Position numbers and translations under genes: made by a program. Below, one piece after another: positions 1 to 9,059 of a stretch of DNA of 64,000 nt (position 1 is the first letter of the stretch; every line of letters begins with the position of its first letter). Source of the stretch: Planotetraspora thailandica (GTDB lineage: Bacteria; Actinomycetota; Actinomycetes; Streptosporangiales; Streptosporangiaceae); assembly GCF_016863335.1 (NCBI RefSeq), contig NZ_BOOR01000062.1, positions 1-64,000 of the forward strand. Direction: 5' to 3'. Under the pieces are notes generated by a model. It had not been told where the DNA came from and ran no database searches. It worked only from the letters and a program-made list of their open reading frames with translations.

Positions 1-398
1 CATCGAACACCTGATCGATACAATCCATCCGAAGGCAGTTCCTGCGCCAGGTTGCAGCTTCGACGCCGGCTGCCGTACCTCACGAAGAGCCACATCAGTG
101 GATGGGCTCGATTCAGGAAGAGCCGGCTTGCATAACCGAGCAGAGCACGCGAAGGCCGATGATCCTCTTACGCCCCGAGAACCACCCCTTGCGCCACGAC
201 TTGCGGCACGGCGAGCGGGCCCACCTTGTGCCGCCTCCACCGCCACACGAGGTGGGCGCCGTACCGCCCAAGGAGATCGCCGCCGGGTCCTCCCCCGCGG
301 GCGGTACGGCCATACGAGGTTGCGGCCATGCACAGTGCGACTGCGTCAGCACCATGGAGCCTGGGCTCATCGCCCGGCCGCGCCTTGTATGAACGCGC
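1..398. other. No supported gene
   Basis: Several short open frames exist on both strands, but none has a recognisable domain, a good ribosome binding site or a credible start. Their compositions look like read-through of GC-rich DNA. The stretch may contain the decayed end of a gene lying left of the window. I see no repeat or RNA structure that I would defend. Confidence 0.5.
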
Positions 399-1130
399 TC
401 AGGCCATGGAGACCAGGCGAGCGCCGCCGTCGGCTTCAATGACCGTGCCGGTCATGTTGGCGTTGGTCGCGACCATGACCACGACCTCGGCCACATCGTC
501 AGCGGTCGCGATGCGGCGGGTGGGCAGCACCTGGGCGGCTTGGTCGAAGTAGGCCTGCCGAGCCTCGTCGGGCAGGCCGCTCCACCAGGGCGTGTCGACG
601 ATGCCGGGTGACACTCCGTTGACACGGATGGGTGCCAGTTCGACGGCGAGGGGTTTGACCAGCGCTTCGACCGCCCCGTTGACCGCGGCGATGCCTGCGG
701 TGCCGGGCATGCCGGTCCTGGCGGTTATCGCGCTGAGCAGCGTGATCGAACCGCTGGGCGCGAGATGCGGCAGAGCCGCCTGGACTGTGGTGACGTGCCC
801 CCAGAACTTGGCGTCGAAGGCGCGGCGCAACATGGTCAGATCCAGTCCTGCGATCGGCCCCGGCCCCTCGCTGCCGCTCAGAGAGACGACCAGCCAGTCG
901 ATCCTGCCGATGGCCTCGAGCACCTGGGTGATCTGAACGAGGTCGCCGCCGTCGGCCTGGTGACCGATCAGCTCCGGGTTCGTGACGGCGACGGCGTCGA
1001 GGCGTTCCTTGCCTCGGCCGGCGATGTGCACGGTGGCGCCGAGGTCACGCAGCCTGCGGGCGGTGGCAAGGCCGATGCCCGACGTTCCGCCGACGACCAG
1101 TGCGGTGTGCTGGCTCAATTTCAGCTCCAA
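399..1130 (-). CDS. SDR-family protein lacking the YxxxK catalytic pair
   Basis: The 243-residue product has the short-chain dehydrogenase fold signature: a glycine-rich nucleotide loop GGTSGIG at residues 14-20 and the late RVNGVSPG stretch near 169-176. At the position of the usual Tyr-x-x-x-Lys, the sequence is I147-A-A-V-N151, so both catalytic residues are missing. The NNAG motif is also replaced (VSLSG). I recall a family of actinobacterial SDRs with this AGxAAxNGA signature, so the loss is probably ancestral and not decay. It is divergent from a TetR gene with a 47-bp spacer, which suggests control by that regulator. The substrate is unknown, and the protein may be a binding protein or act by a non-standard mechanism. 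Confidence 0.85.
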   Translation of the reverse strand: MELKLSQHTALVVGGTSGIGLATARRLRDLGATVHIAGRGKERLDAVAVTNPELIGHQADGGDLVQITQVLEAIGRIDWLVVSLSGSEGPGPIAGLDLTMLRRAFDAKFWGHVTTVQAALPHLAPSGSITLLSAITARTGMPGTAGIAAVNGAVEALVKPLAVELAPIRVNGVSPGIVDTPWWSGLPDEARQAYFDQAAQVLPTRRIATADDVAEVVVMVATNANMTGTVIEADGGARLVSMA

Positions 1131-1177
1131 TTTCGAACCGTAACGTCTCGTCTCGATTCAAGCTAGCATGGGTGGCG
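1131..1177. promoter_or_regulatory. Shared divergent promoter, SDR/TetR
   Basis: Only 47 bp separate the start of the SDR gene from the chosen TetR start, so both promoters and any TetR operator must lie here or overlap the coding ends. A repeated TCTCG pair (around 1146-1155) is visible, but no convincing palindrome. Confidence 0.35.
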
Positions 1178-1777
1178 ATGAGCGAGAAACCCGTTACTTC
1201 CAGGCCCGGTCGCAAGCGCAGCGAGGAGAGCCGCTTGGCGATCCTGACCGCGGCGTTCCAACTCGTCAGCGAGGTGGGCTATGCGGGCCTGACCATCGAG
1301 GGCATCGCCGCGCGCTCGGGAACCGGCAAGCAGACGATCTATCGCTGGTGGCCGTCCAAGGCCGACGTGCTCCTCGACGCGGCGGTCACCAAGGCCGACC
1401 TGTACATTCCGATCCCGGACGAGGGAAGCTACGAGGCCGACCTGCGGGCGTTCTTGCACATCACTTTCGCCATCGGCAGTCAGCCGCAGGTCGCCGACGT
1501 GTTGCGCGCGCTCATGGCGGAGGCGCAGGTCGTTCCCGAGTTCGGCGACCGGTTCCGCTCAGTGTTCCTGCGCCATCGTCGCAACGCTCTCGGGACGGTT
1601 CTCGAGCGGGCGCGGGAGCGCGGCGAACTGCCCCCGGGCCTGTCGCCGGGCACGATCACCGACATCGTGTTCGGCACCTTGTGGTATCGGCTCCTCGCCA
1701 CCCATGAGCCGCTCGACGATCGCCTGGTCGAGGAACTCGTCGCAATGCTCACCGGATCGGCGAAGTCCTCAGGCTAG
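1178..1777 (+). CDS. TetR-family transcriptional regulator
   Basis: The 199-residue protein has an N-terminal TetR helix-turn-helix at about residues 20-60, with the typical GxxTIEGIAxRSGxGKxTIYRWW pattern. A divergent ligand-binding domain of the TetR_C type follows. An in-frame start 78 bp upstream exists, but it would overlap the divergent SDR gene, so the ATG at 1178 (MSEKP) is preferred. Its position next to the SDR gene suggests that it represses that gene and itself in response to a small molecule. The inducer cannot be told from sequence. Confidence 0.9.
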   Translation: MSEKPVTSRPGRKRSEESRLAILTAAFQLVSEVGYAGLTIEGIAARSGTGKQTIYRWWPSKADVLLDAAVTKADLYIPIPDEGSYEADLRAFLHITFAIGSQPQVADVLRALMAEAQVVPEFGDRFRSVFLRHRRNALGTVLERARERGELPPGLSPGTITDIVFGTLWYRLLATHEPLDDRLVEELVAMLTGSAKSSG

Positions 1778-1809
1778 GTGCCACCTCGACCCGGGGCACC
1801 AAGGCGCCG

Positions 1810-3009
1810 TCAGCTGAGACGGGCGGCCACGGCGGTGGCGGTAAGGCGCTCCAGCAGGGGGCCGGCTTCGGCGATGCAGCGCTGCATGTCAGGCTCGATG
1901 TCGGTCAGCGCGTAGGCGGCCTCGATGCCCGCGGCCCGCAGCTCCTCGTCGCCGATGGACCGCCGCCCGCAGACGGCGACGACAGGCACGCCGTGTTTGC
2001 CCGCCGCGGCGGCCACGCCCACGGGGGCCTTGCCCCGCAGCGACTGCTCGTCGATCGAGCCCTCCCCCGTGATCACCAGCCGGGCCCCCTCGACCTGGTG
2101 GTCGAAGCCGAGGAGCTCTAGCAGATAGCCGATGCCCGGGCGGATCTCTGCCCGCAGGAACGCCAGCGCGGCGAAGCCCACGCCGCCCGCCGCGCCTGCG
2201 CCCGGCCGGCCCGCCACGCCCATGCTGCGCACGACGCCGTCGTGTTCGATGGAACCTTCGAGGCCGTGGGTGTGCACCGCGACCGCGGCCAGCCGGGTCA
2301 GGCCCGCCTGCAACACGGACACGTCTTCGGCCATGGCGCCCTTCTGCGGGCCGTACACGGCCGCGGCGCCGTGCGGGCCGAGCAGCGGGTTGTCGACGTC
2401 GCTGGCGACGACGAACTCCACGCCGCTCAGCTCGCTCAACGCGGACGCGTCGATGCGGTCGAGCCGGCTCAGCGCGGCCCCGCCGTACGGCAGGTCTTCG
2501 CCGTGTTCGTCCACCAGTCGTACGCCGAGGGCCTGCACCATGCCGGCTCCCCCGTCGGTGCACGCGCTGCCGCCGAGTCCGAGCACGATCCGGGTCGCGC
2601 CGTGCCGTACGGCATGGGCGATGAGCTCGCCCGTGCCGTAGCTGGTGGCGGTGAGCGGCGCGGTCCGGCCACCGGGCAGACGGCGCAGGCCGGACGCCTC
2701 CGCCAGCTCGATCACCGCAACCCGCGCCGTCATCTCTGACGTCGCGTCGTCCGAAGGGGTGTCGCGCACGGCGTACGCCGCCAGGACCCGCTCCCCGGTG
2801 GGCCCGGTGACCTCGACCTCGACCCGGGTGAACCCTGATGCGACGACGGCGTCGACCGTGCCCTCGCCGCCGTCGGCCACCGGCAGGGACACCACGGGCA
2901 CCTCGCCGAACCCGGCGGCCCGCAACCCTTCGGTCACGTGGGCGACCACCTGCGGTGAGGTCAGCGATCCCCTGAACTTGTCCGGCGCGATGACGACGTG
3001 CCCGTTCAT
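1810..3009 (-). CDS. glxK: Glycerate kinase (type I)
   Basis: The 399-residue product matches glycerate kinases of the GarK/GlxK type. It starts with the APDKFRGSLT segment and has LGLGGSACTDGGAGM near residue 147 and TGEGSIDEQSL near residue 314. It would phosphorylate D-glycerate to 2-phosphoglycerate, the last step that carries glyoxylate carbon into glycolysis. It is the most distal gene of the minus-strand glyoxylate operon, 109 bp after the aldehyde dehydrogenase. The gap holds a 15-bp tandem repeat, and an internal promoter cannot be excluded. Length is normal for the family. Confidence 0.93.
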   Translation of the reverse strand: MNGHVVIAPDKFRGSLTSPQVVAHVTEGLRAAGFGEVPVVSLPVADGGEGTVDAVVASGFTRVEVEVTGPTGERVLAAYAVRDTPSDDATSEMTARVAVIELAEASGLRRLPGGRTAPLTATSYGTGELIAHAVRHGATRIVLGLGGSACTDGGAGMVQALGVRLVDEHGEDLPYGGAALSRLDRIDASALSELSGVEFVVASDVDNPLLGPHGAAAVYGPQKGAMAEDVSVLQAGLTRLAAVAVHTHGLEGSIEHDGVVRSMGVAGRPGAGAAGGVGFAALAFLRAEIRPGIGYLLELLGFDHQVEGARLVITGEGSIDEQSLRGKAPVGVAAAAGKHGVPVVAVCGRRSIGDEELRAAGIEAAYALTDIEPDMQRCIAEAGPLLERLTATAVAARLS

Positions 3010-3040
3010 GATCCCCTTTTCGCCGGCTCGTGACGCTGAC

Positions 3041-3084
3041 GCCGTCCATCATCCCGCCGTCCACCGTCCCGCCGTCCATCCGGC
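3041..3084. repeat. 15-bp tandem repeat, about 2.9 copies
   Basis: The unit GCCGTCCAtcATCCC recurs at 3041, 3056 and 3071 with small changes. It lies in the gap between the aldehyde dehydrogenase and glycerate kinase genes and could form by slippage. No function is evident. Confidence 0.6.
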
Positions 3085-3118
3085 ACCGGCGACGGGGTGC
3101 CGGGCCGGACGGACCAGC

Positions 3119-4657
3119 TCAGTGCGGCAGCCCGGTGTAACCCGGGAAGTTGCCCGGCAGACGCTCTCCTTCCGGTCCGACCGTGACGGCTCTGACCAGC
3201 AGTTCGCCTCCCACGAACGCGCCGCGCCAGGATGCGCCGAGCCCGCCGAACAGCTCCTCGCGGTCGCCCCGGGAGCGGGGCGCGTTGATGCCCACCTTGA
3301 ACGCGCGCACCTCGGAGGCGAGCCGCGCCGCGGTCTCCTCCTCATCGCACGAGATGGTCGCGACCAGGGCGCCGTTGCTCGCGTTCATCGCGGCCAGCAG
3401 CTCGGCCTCGGTGTCGACCACCACGATGGTGTCGACCGGGCCGAACGGCTCGGCGTGCCGCAGCGGCGACGAGCCGGGCGGAGCCAGGATGGCCACCGGC
3501 GCCAGGTAGGCGGAGGTGTCCTGACCGTTGAGGAACCGACCCTCCGACAGCGAACCCTGGTAGAGCGGCACACCGCCCCTGGCGATCGCCTCGTCCACCT
3601 GGTCGGCCAGCTCCTTCACCTTGGTGTTGTTGATCAGCGGGCCGAAGTCGAGCTCGGGCAGCGGGTCGCCGGCCGACTCCACGGCGAGGGGATGGCCGAA
3701 CCGCACCGACCGTACGGCCGGCAGGTACGCCGCCAGGAAGTCGTGGAACAACGTGCGCTGCACGATGAACCGCGGGTACGCCGTGCAGCGCTGCTTGGCG
3801 TAGTCGAACGTCTTGCGGATCTGACCGGTCAGCTTGTCCCAGTCGCTGTACTCCCACACCCCCCAGCAGTTGAGCCCCTCCTGCTCGAGGATGTGCCTGC
3901 GGCCGAGGTCGGCCAGTGAGGTGGCGACCATGGCTCCGGCGTCCCGCCCCCCGACGAACGAGACGCACCCGAGCTCCCGGCTGCGGACCAGGGCGGGGGA
4001 CAGTTCGGCCCCTCCCCCGCTCACCAGCGTGATCGGCAGCCCCTCGGCGACGGCCAGGGCGACGGCCAGGGTGAGGCACGCCAGGCCGCCGTCGGTCGGG
4101 GTCTTCGCGATGGCGGCGTTGCCGGCCAGGGTCTGCACAAGCATCGCGTGCATGAGCACGCTCAGCGGATAGTTCCAGCTCGCGATGTTGCTGACCGGCC
4201 CGGGCAGCGGGGCGCGCCCCTCCACCATGGAGTCGATCTCCTCGACGTACCAGCGCACCCCTTCGATGCACCGGTCGGCGTCGGCGAGGGCGAGCTTCCA
4301 GGGCTTGCCGATCTCCCACACGAGCAGGAGGGCGAGCAGTTCGCGGTGCTCCGTCATGGCGTCCAGCGCAGCGGTCACCCGGGCCTTGCGCTCGGCGAGG
4401 GGCACGTGACGCCACTGCTGGTGCTCGTCGAGGCCGGCCCGGACCGCCCTCGACGCGGTGGACCGGTCGAGGCGCGGCGGGCCCGCGATGGTGGTTCCGT
4501 CGACGGGCGAGGCGGCGGGAGCCGGGCGGCCGTCGCGCTGCCACATCCCGGCCCAGTGGTTGAGCACCCGGTCGTCGTGGAAGGCTTCCGGCGCCGCCGT
4601 ACGGCATCGGGCGTAGGCGTCGGACCAGGCCGTGCCGGGCTTGAGCAGGAGGGGCAT
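3119..4657 (-). CDS. Aldehyde dehydrogenase family protein of the glyoxylate operon
   Basis: The 512-residue protein has the aldehyde dehydrogenase fold. The general-base region LEQEG lies near residues 257-261 (in place of the usual LELGG), the catalytic cysteine is in AKQRCTA at about residue 291, and a late PFGPVDTI segment matches the family. An in-frame TTG five codons earlier lies inside the ribosome binding site, so the ATG at 4657, 7 nt after GAGGAG, is preferred. It starts 17 bp after the glyoxylate carboligase stop. Oxidation of glyoxylate, tartronate semialdehyde or a related aldehyde would fit the context. The substrate is inferred from neighbours only. Confidence 0.85.
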   Translation of the reverse strand: MPLLLKPGTAWSDAYARCRTAAPEAFHDDRVLNHWAGMWQRDGRPAPAASPVDGTTIAGPPRLDRSTASRAVRAGLDEHQQWRHVPLAERKARVTAALDAMTEHRELLALLLVWEIGKPWKLALADADRCIEGVRWYVEEIDSMVEGRAPLPGPVSNIASWNYPLSVLMHAMLVQTLAGNAAIAKTPTDGGLACLTLAVALAVAEGLPITLVSGGGAELSPALVRSRELGCVSFVGGRDAGAMVATSLADLGRRHILEQEGLNCWGVWEYSDWDKLTGQIRKTFDYAKQRCTAYPRFIVQRTLFHDFLAAYLPAVRSVRFGHPLAVESAGDPLPELDFGPLINNTKVKELADQVDEAIARGGVPLYQGSLSEGRFLNGQDTSAYLAPVAILAPPGSSPLRHAEPFGPVDTIVVVDTEAELLAAMNASNGALVATISCDEEETAARLASEVRAFKVGINAPRSRGDREELFGGLGASWRGAFVGGELLVRAVTVGPEGERLPGNFPGYTGLPH

Positions 4658-4674
4658 GCGCGGTCTCCTCAATC

Positions 4675-6402
4675 TCAGTCGGACCAGTCGATGGCGAGGG
4701 CGAGCTCGTCGGGCAGGGGCTCGAACTCCTTCACGGCGTCGAGCGACGCCCCCATGGCGGCGTTGGCCTCGCGCTCCACCATCACCTCGACCAGCACGGG
4801 CAGCTGAGCGCGCTCAGCCTCGTCACTGGCCCAGGCGAGGGCGCCGGCGATGTCGCCGGGCTTGTCCACCCGCCGTGCGGGGCAGCCGAACGCCTCCATG
4901 ACCTTGACGTGGTCGATCCCGCCCTCGCCGTAGTGCAGGTCGACGGCGTAGTTCATGTCGTACGGGATCTCGGCCTGCCTGATGAGCCCGAGATACTCGT
5001 TGTTGATCATCACGATCACGAACGGGATGCGGTACTGCGCGGCGACCGCGACCTCCTCCATGAGGAACTGGAAGGAGTAGTCGCCGACGACCGCCACGAC
5101 CTGGCGGTTGGGATAGGCGCACTTGACGCCCATCGCGGCAGGCACCTCCCAGCCCAGCGGTCCCGCCTGCCCGCAGACGAGATAGCGCCGCGGCAGGTAC
5201 GTCTTCTGGAACTGCCCCGACCAGATCTGGTAGAGGCCGATCGCGGTGACGAAGGTCGTGTCCTGGCCGAAGAACTCGTTGATCTCCTTGAAGACCCGCG
5301 GCGGCTTGATCGGCACCTCGTCGAAGTCGTCGCGCCGCAACAGCGTGGAGCGCAGCTTGTCGACCTTCTTCACCCAGCGTCCCGGCTTCCTGGACGGACC
5401 GCGGCGGCGCGCCTCCTCGGCGAGGGCGCCCAGGGTGGGCCGCGCGTGACCGACCAGGCCCAAGTCGGGCTCGAAGACCTTCCCGATCTGGGTCGGCTCG
5501 ATGTCGGCGTGGATGAACCTGCGGCCCTTCCTGTAGGTCTCCAGGTCTCCGGTGTGCCGGTCGCCGAACCGCGCGCCGACCGCCAGGACGAGGTCGCTCT
5601 CCAGGAAGGCGGCGTTCCCCCAGCGGGTCTGGGTCTGGATTCCCGCCATGCCCGCGAACAGCGGGTGGTCCTCGGGGAAGGCGCCCTTGCCCATCAGGGT
5701 GACCTGGACGGGCACCTGGAGGTGCTCGGCGAGCGCGCGCAGCTCGGCCGACGCGTCCCCGATGATCACGCCGCCGCCGGCGAGGATCAGCGGCCGCTCG
5801 GCCGTCGCCAGCAGGTCGACGGCCGCCCGCACGGCTTCGGCCCGCGGCTCGGGCACCTCGATCGGGAACGGGCCGTCCAGCTCGGGGTCGTACAGGCAGG
5901 TGCCGCGCTGCACGTCGATCGGCAGGTCGATGAGCACGGGGCCGGGACGGCCGGAACGGGCGATGCGGAAGGCCTCGCGGAACACCCAGGGGGCCTGGGC
6001 GGGCTCCTTCAGCTGCACGGCCCACTTGGTGACCGGCTTGGCGATCTCCACGATGTCGACCGCCTGGAACGACTCCTGGTGGAGCTTGCTGCGCATCGCC
6101 TGCCCGGTGATGCAGATCATCGGGATGGAGTCGGCCAGCGCCGTGTAGAGGCCCGTGATCATGTTCGTGCCGGCGGGGCCGGACGTGCCGATGCAGACGC
6201 CGACGTTCCCGGTCACTCGGGCCCAGCCGTCGGCCGCGTGGGTGCCGCCCTCCTCGTGCCGCACGGTGATGTGCCGGACGGAGCTGTGCTGCAGCGCGGC
6301 GTACAGAGGGAGGATGGCCGCTCCGGGGATGCCGAACACGGTGTCGACGCCCTCGGACTCCATGACGGCGACGGCCGCCTCCATGCAGGGGATCCGCTTC
6401 AC
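4675..6402 (-). CDS. gcl: Glyoxylate carboligase (tartronate-semialdehyde synthase)
   Basis: The 575-residue ThDP enzyme would condense two glyoxylates into tartronate semialdehyde and CO2. It follows E. coli Gcl along its whole length: GIPGAAI near residues 24-30, IGTSGPAGTNMITGLY near residues 71-86, CGQAGPLGWEVPAA and the cofactor segment GDYSFQFLMEE, then LVEVMVERE near the end. One difference stands out. E. coli Gcl is known for having Val51 where other ThDP enzymes have a glutamate, while this protein has Glu50 at that position (VRHEEGG). The start is GTG, with GGGAGG 4-5 nt upstream. The flanking genes (reductase, isomerase, kinase) support the glyoxylate role. Confidence 0.92.
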   Translation of the reverse strand: MKRIPCMEAAVAVMESEGVDTVFGIPGAAILPLYAALQHSSVRHITVRHEEGGTHAADGWARVTGNVGVCIGTSGPAGTNMITGLYTALADSIPMICITGQAMRSKLHQESFQAVDIVEIAKPVTKWAVQLKEPAQAPWVFREAFRIARSGRPGPVLIDLPIDVQRGTCLYDPELDGPFPIEVPEPRAEAVRAAVDLLATAERPLILAGGGVIIGDASAELRALAEHLQVPVQVTLMGKGAFPEDHPLFAGMAGIQTQTRWGNAAFLESDLVLAVGARFGDRHTGDLETYRKGRRFIHADIEPTQIGKVFEPDLGLVGHARPTLGALAEEARRRGPSRKPGRWVKKVDKLRSTLLRRDDFDEVPIKPPRVFKEINEFFGQDTTFVTAIGLYQIWSGQFQKTYLPRRYLVCGQAGPLGWEVPAAMGVKCAYPNRQVVAVVGDYSFQFLMEEVAVAAQYRIPFVIVMINNEYLGLIRQAEIPYDMNYAVDLHYGEGGIDHVKVMEAFGCPARRVDKPGDIAGALAWASDEAERAQLPVLVEVMVEREANAAMGASLDAVKEFEPLPDELALAIDWSD

Positions 6403-6460
6403 CGGGCCTCCCCCAGCGCCCGCGAGGGCGTGCGCCGCGTGACGGAAACGGTTCGCTCGT

Positions 6461-7330
6461 TCACGAGTTGATCCTTTCGATCACCTTGAGCAGTGCGGAG
6501 TGGTCGAGACCCCCGTGGCCCTGCGCCCTCGCAGCGGCGATGAGCTGCGCGACCATGCCGGTGAGCGGCAGGGACACGCCCGCCTCCCGCGCGGCGGCCG
6601 TCGCGATGCCCATGTCCTTGTGGTGCAGGTCGATGCGGAAGCCGGGGGTGAACTCCCGCTTGATCATGGAGTGCCGTTTGAGCTCGAGGATGCGGGAGCC
6701 CGCCAGGCCGCCGGCGAGCACGTCCAGCCCCGGCCCCGGGTCGACCCCGGACGCCTCCAGCAGCACGATCGCCTCGGCCACCAGGCCGTAGATCCCGCCG
6801 ACCACGAGCTGGTTGGCGGCTTTCACCGTCTGGCCAGCGCCGTACGGCCCCACGTGCACGATGGTGGTGCCGACGTGGGAGAGCACCTGGCGGGCGGCCT
6901 CGAAGTCCTCCGCGCGGCCGCCCACCATGATCGAGAGAGTGCCGTCGACCGCACCGCGCTCGCCGCCGCTCACAGGGGCGTCGAGCGCGTGGACGTCCCT
7001 CGCCGCCGCCGCCTGGGCGACCTTGCGGGAGGTCTCCGGCCTGATCGTGCTGGTGTCGATGTACAGCAGGCCCGGCTTGGCGTGGGCGAGCAGGCCGTCG
7101 CCGGCGAAGGCGACCTCCTCGACCTGAGGCGAGTCGGGCAACATGGTGATCACGACGTCGGCCCCCGCCACCGTCTCGGCGATGCTCGACGCGGTCTTGC
7201 CGCCGATCGCCGCCAGGGCCGCCAGGCGCTCCGCGCTGACGTCGTAGCCCACCACCGTGTGGTCGGCCCGCACCAGGTTGGCCGCCATCGGGCTGCCCAT
7301 GATCCCGAGCCCGATGAATCCGATGTTCAT
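6461..7330 (-). CDS. garR: Tartronate semialdehyde reductase / 2-hydroxy-3-oxopropionate reductase
   Basis: The 289-residue protein is a beta-hydroxyacid dehydrogenase. It has GFIGLGIMGSPMAANL at the N-terminus, DAPVSGGERGA around residues 115-125, and the catalytic-lysine segment GAGQTVKAANQ near residues 162-172. It would reduce tartronate semialdehyde to D-glycerate with NAD(P)H. The ATG overlaps the hydroxypyruvate isomerase stop as ATGA, with GGAGG just upstream, so the two are translationally coupled. The downstream carboligase begins 58 bp later. Placement between Hyi and Gcl makes GarR/GlxR more likely than 3-hydroxyisobutyrate dehydrogenase. Confidence 0.92.
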   Translation of the reverse strand: MNIGFIGLGIMGSPMAANLVRADHTVVGYDVSAERLAALAAIGGKTASSIAETVAGADVVITMLPDSPQVEEVAFAGDGLLAHAKPGLLYIDTSTIRPETSRKVAQAAAARDVHALDAPVSGGERGAVDGTLSIMVGGRAEDFEAARQVLSHVGTTIVHVGPYGAGQTVKAANQLVVGGIYGLVAEAIVLLEASGVDPGPGLDVLAGGLAGSRILELKRHSMIKREFTPGFRIDLHHKDMGIATAAAREAGVSLPLTGMVAQLIAAARAQGHGGLDHSALLKVIERINS

Positions 7331-8112
7331 CCGTTCCTCCACGCGAAGCTCTCGGCGCTCGGGCCGACGGGTCGGTATTCGAGCCCGACGTGACCGCGGT
7401 ATCCCACGGCCTCCAGCCGCTCGAAGATCTGCTTGTACGGCATGGCCCCGGTGCCCGGCTGTCCCCGCCCGGGGTCGTCGGCGATCTGCACGTGGCCGAA
7501 CCTCCCGGAGTGCTCGTCGATGAGGGCCAGGACGTCCTCCCCCATGCGGTGCAGGTGGTACAGATCCGCGAGGAAGGCCACGTTGGGGGCGCCCACCGCG
7601 TCGATCACCTCGAAGGCGCCCGCCGACGACCAGATGGGGTAGTGCGGGTTCTCATGGGTGTTGATGGCCTCGACGACCACTGTGGCGCCGATGTCCCGCG
7701 CTGCCCCTGCCGCCAGCGCGAGGTTCTCCAGGGCCAGCTCGCGCTGGGCCTCGGCCGTCAGGCCGGGCACGCGGTTGCCGTACAGGGCGTTGAGGGTGCG
7801 GCAGCCCAGTGAGCCGGCCAGGCCGACGGCGGCGTCGATGTTCGCGCGGAACCGCGCGGAGCCGTCCGGCCGCGACAGCAGGCCGCGGTCGCCCGCCGCC
7901 ATGTCGCCGGCGTCGAAGTTGAGCCCGACCAGGCGCACCCCGGCGTCCTCGACGGCGGCACGGAACCGGTCCACCTCCGCCTGGCCGGGCACCGGCCCGT
8001 CGAAGGGCCACCACAGCTCCACCGCGTCGAAGCCCGCCTTGGCCGCGGCCGCCGGCCGCTCCAGGAGCGGCAACTCGGTGAAGACGATGGAGAGGTTGAC
8101 GTCGAACTTCAC
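7327..8112 (-). CDS. hyi: Hydroxypyruvate isomerase
   Basis: The 261-residue TIM-barrel protein (xylose-isomerase-like) parallels E. coli Hyi: NLSIVFTELP at the start, NFDAGDMAAGDRGL near residues 64-77, VEAIN near 147, DLYHLHRMG near 182, and GHVQIADDPGRGQPGTG near 206-222. It interconverts hydroxypyruvate and tartronate semialdehyde. The acidic metal ligands expected in this barrel are present in those segments. It sits between the sucD-like gene (33-bp gap) and garR (4-bp overlap), as in other glyoxylate operons. Confidence 0.92.
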   Translation of the reverse strand: MKFDVNLSIVFTELPLLERPAAAAKAGFDAVELWWPFDGPVPGQAEVDRFRAAVEDAGVRLVGLNFDAGDMAAGDRGLLSRPDGSARFRANIDAAVGLAGSLGCRTLNALYGNRVPGLTAEAQRELALENLALAAGAARDIGATVVVEAINTHENPHYPIWSSAGAFEVIDAVGAPNVAFLADLYHLHRMGEDVLALIDEHSGRFGHVQIADDPGRGQPGTGAMPYKQIFERLEAVGYRGHVGLEYRPVGPSAESFAWRNG

Positions 8113-8145
8113 GATGCCTCCGGCTTGACGATCGACTTGTCGGGG

Positions 8146-9030
8146 TCAGCGGGACCCCATGACCTCGCGCATGAGGCGGGCGGTCTCGCTGGGGGTCTTG
8201 CCGACGCGCACGCCGACCTTCTCCAGCGCTTCCTTCTTGGCCTGGGCCGTACCGGACGAGCCCGACACGATGGCGCCCGCGTGGCCCATGGTCTTGCCCT
8301 CGGGGGCGGTGAAGCCCGCCACGTAGGCGACGACCGGCTTGGTCACGTGCTTTTCGATGTAGGCCGCGGCCCGCTCCTCGGCGTCGCCGCCGATCTCGCC
8401 GATCATCACGATCGCGTCGGTGCCGGGGTCGTCCTGGAACGCCTGCAACGCGTCGATGTGCGTCGTGCCGATGACGGGGTCGCCCCCGATGCCGACCGCG
8501 GTGGAGAAACCGATGTCGCGCAGCTCGTACATGAGCTGGTAGGTCAGCGTGCCCGACTTCGACACCAGGCCGATCGGGCCCGCCGAGGTGATGTCGGCGG
8601 GGATGATGCCCGCGCTGGCCTGCCCGGGGCTGATCAGGCCCGGGCAGTTGGGCCCGATGATCCGGGTCGTGCCCGCGGCCTGCGCGCGCGCCCACACGCG
8701 GAGCGTGTCGTGGACCGGCACGCCCTCGGTGATCACCACGCAGAGCGGGATGCCGGCGTCGACGGCCTCCTCGACCGCGCCCCTGGCGAACCTCGGCGGC
8801 ACGAAGACCACCGAGACGTCGGCCCCGGTCTCGGCCATGGCCTCGGCGACGCCGCCGAAGACGGGCACCCGGCGCTCGCCGAAGTCGACCGACTGACCGC
8901 CCTTGCCCGGCGTCACCCCGGCCACGATGTCGGTGCCGGCCGCGATCATCCGGGCGGTATGGCGGCTGCCCTCCGCGCCGGTCATGCCCTGGACCAGCAC
9001 CTTGCTGTCCTTGGTCAGGAAGATGGCCAT
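8146..9030 (-). CDS. sucD: Succinyl-CoA-synthetase-type ligase, alpha subunit
   Basis: The 294-residue protein has the SucD architecture. A CoA-binding Rossmann domain opens with [16 protein letters not shown], followed by [11 protein letters not shown] near residues 119-129 and the phosphohistidine loop [16 protein letters not shown] near 240-255. The start is the ATG at 9030, 8 nt after GAGGAG. Together with the upstream beta subunit it would make an acyl-CoA from a dicarboxylate, CoA and ATP/GTP. Its place at the head of a glyoxylate operon suggests a paralogue dedicated to this pathway: succinyl-CoA supply for an oxalate CoA-transferase, or malate-CoA ligase. The substrate cannot be fixed from sequence. 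Confidence 0.88.
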   Translation of the reverse strand: MAIFLTKDSKVLVQGMTGAEGSRHTARMIAAGTDIVAGVTPGKGGQSVDFGERRVPVFGGVAEAMAETGADVSVVFVPPRFARGAVEEAVDAGIPLCVVITEGVPVHDTLRVWARAQAAGTTRIIGPNCPGLISPGQASAGIIPADITSAGPIGLVSKSGTLTYQLMYELRDIGFSTAVGIGGDPVIGTTHIDALQAFQDDPGTDAIVMIGEIGGDAEERAAAYIEKHVTKPVVAYVAGFTAPEGKTMGHAGAIVSGSSGTAQAKKEALEKVGVRVGKTPSETARLMREVMGSR

Positions 9031-9059
9031 CGTCGCTGCTCCTCTCGGCGGTTGACCTG

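Noticed and set aside
98-442. Overlapping short frames at the left edge
   Set aside because: No ribosome binding site, no domain, and several frames are equally open.
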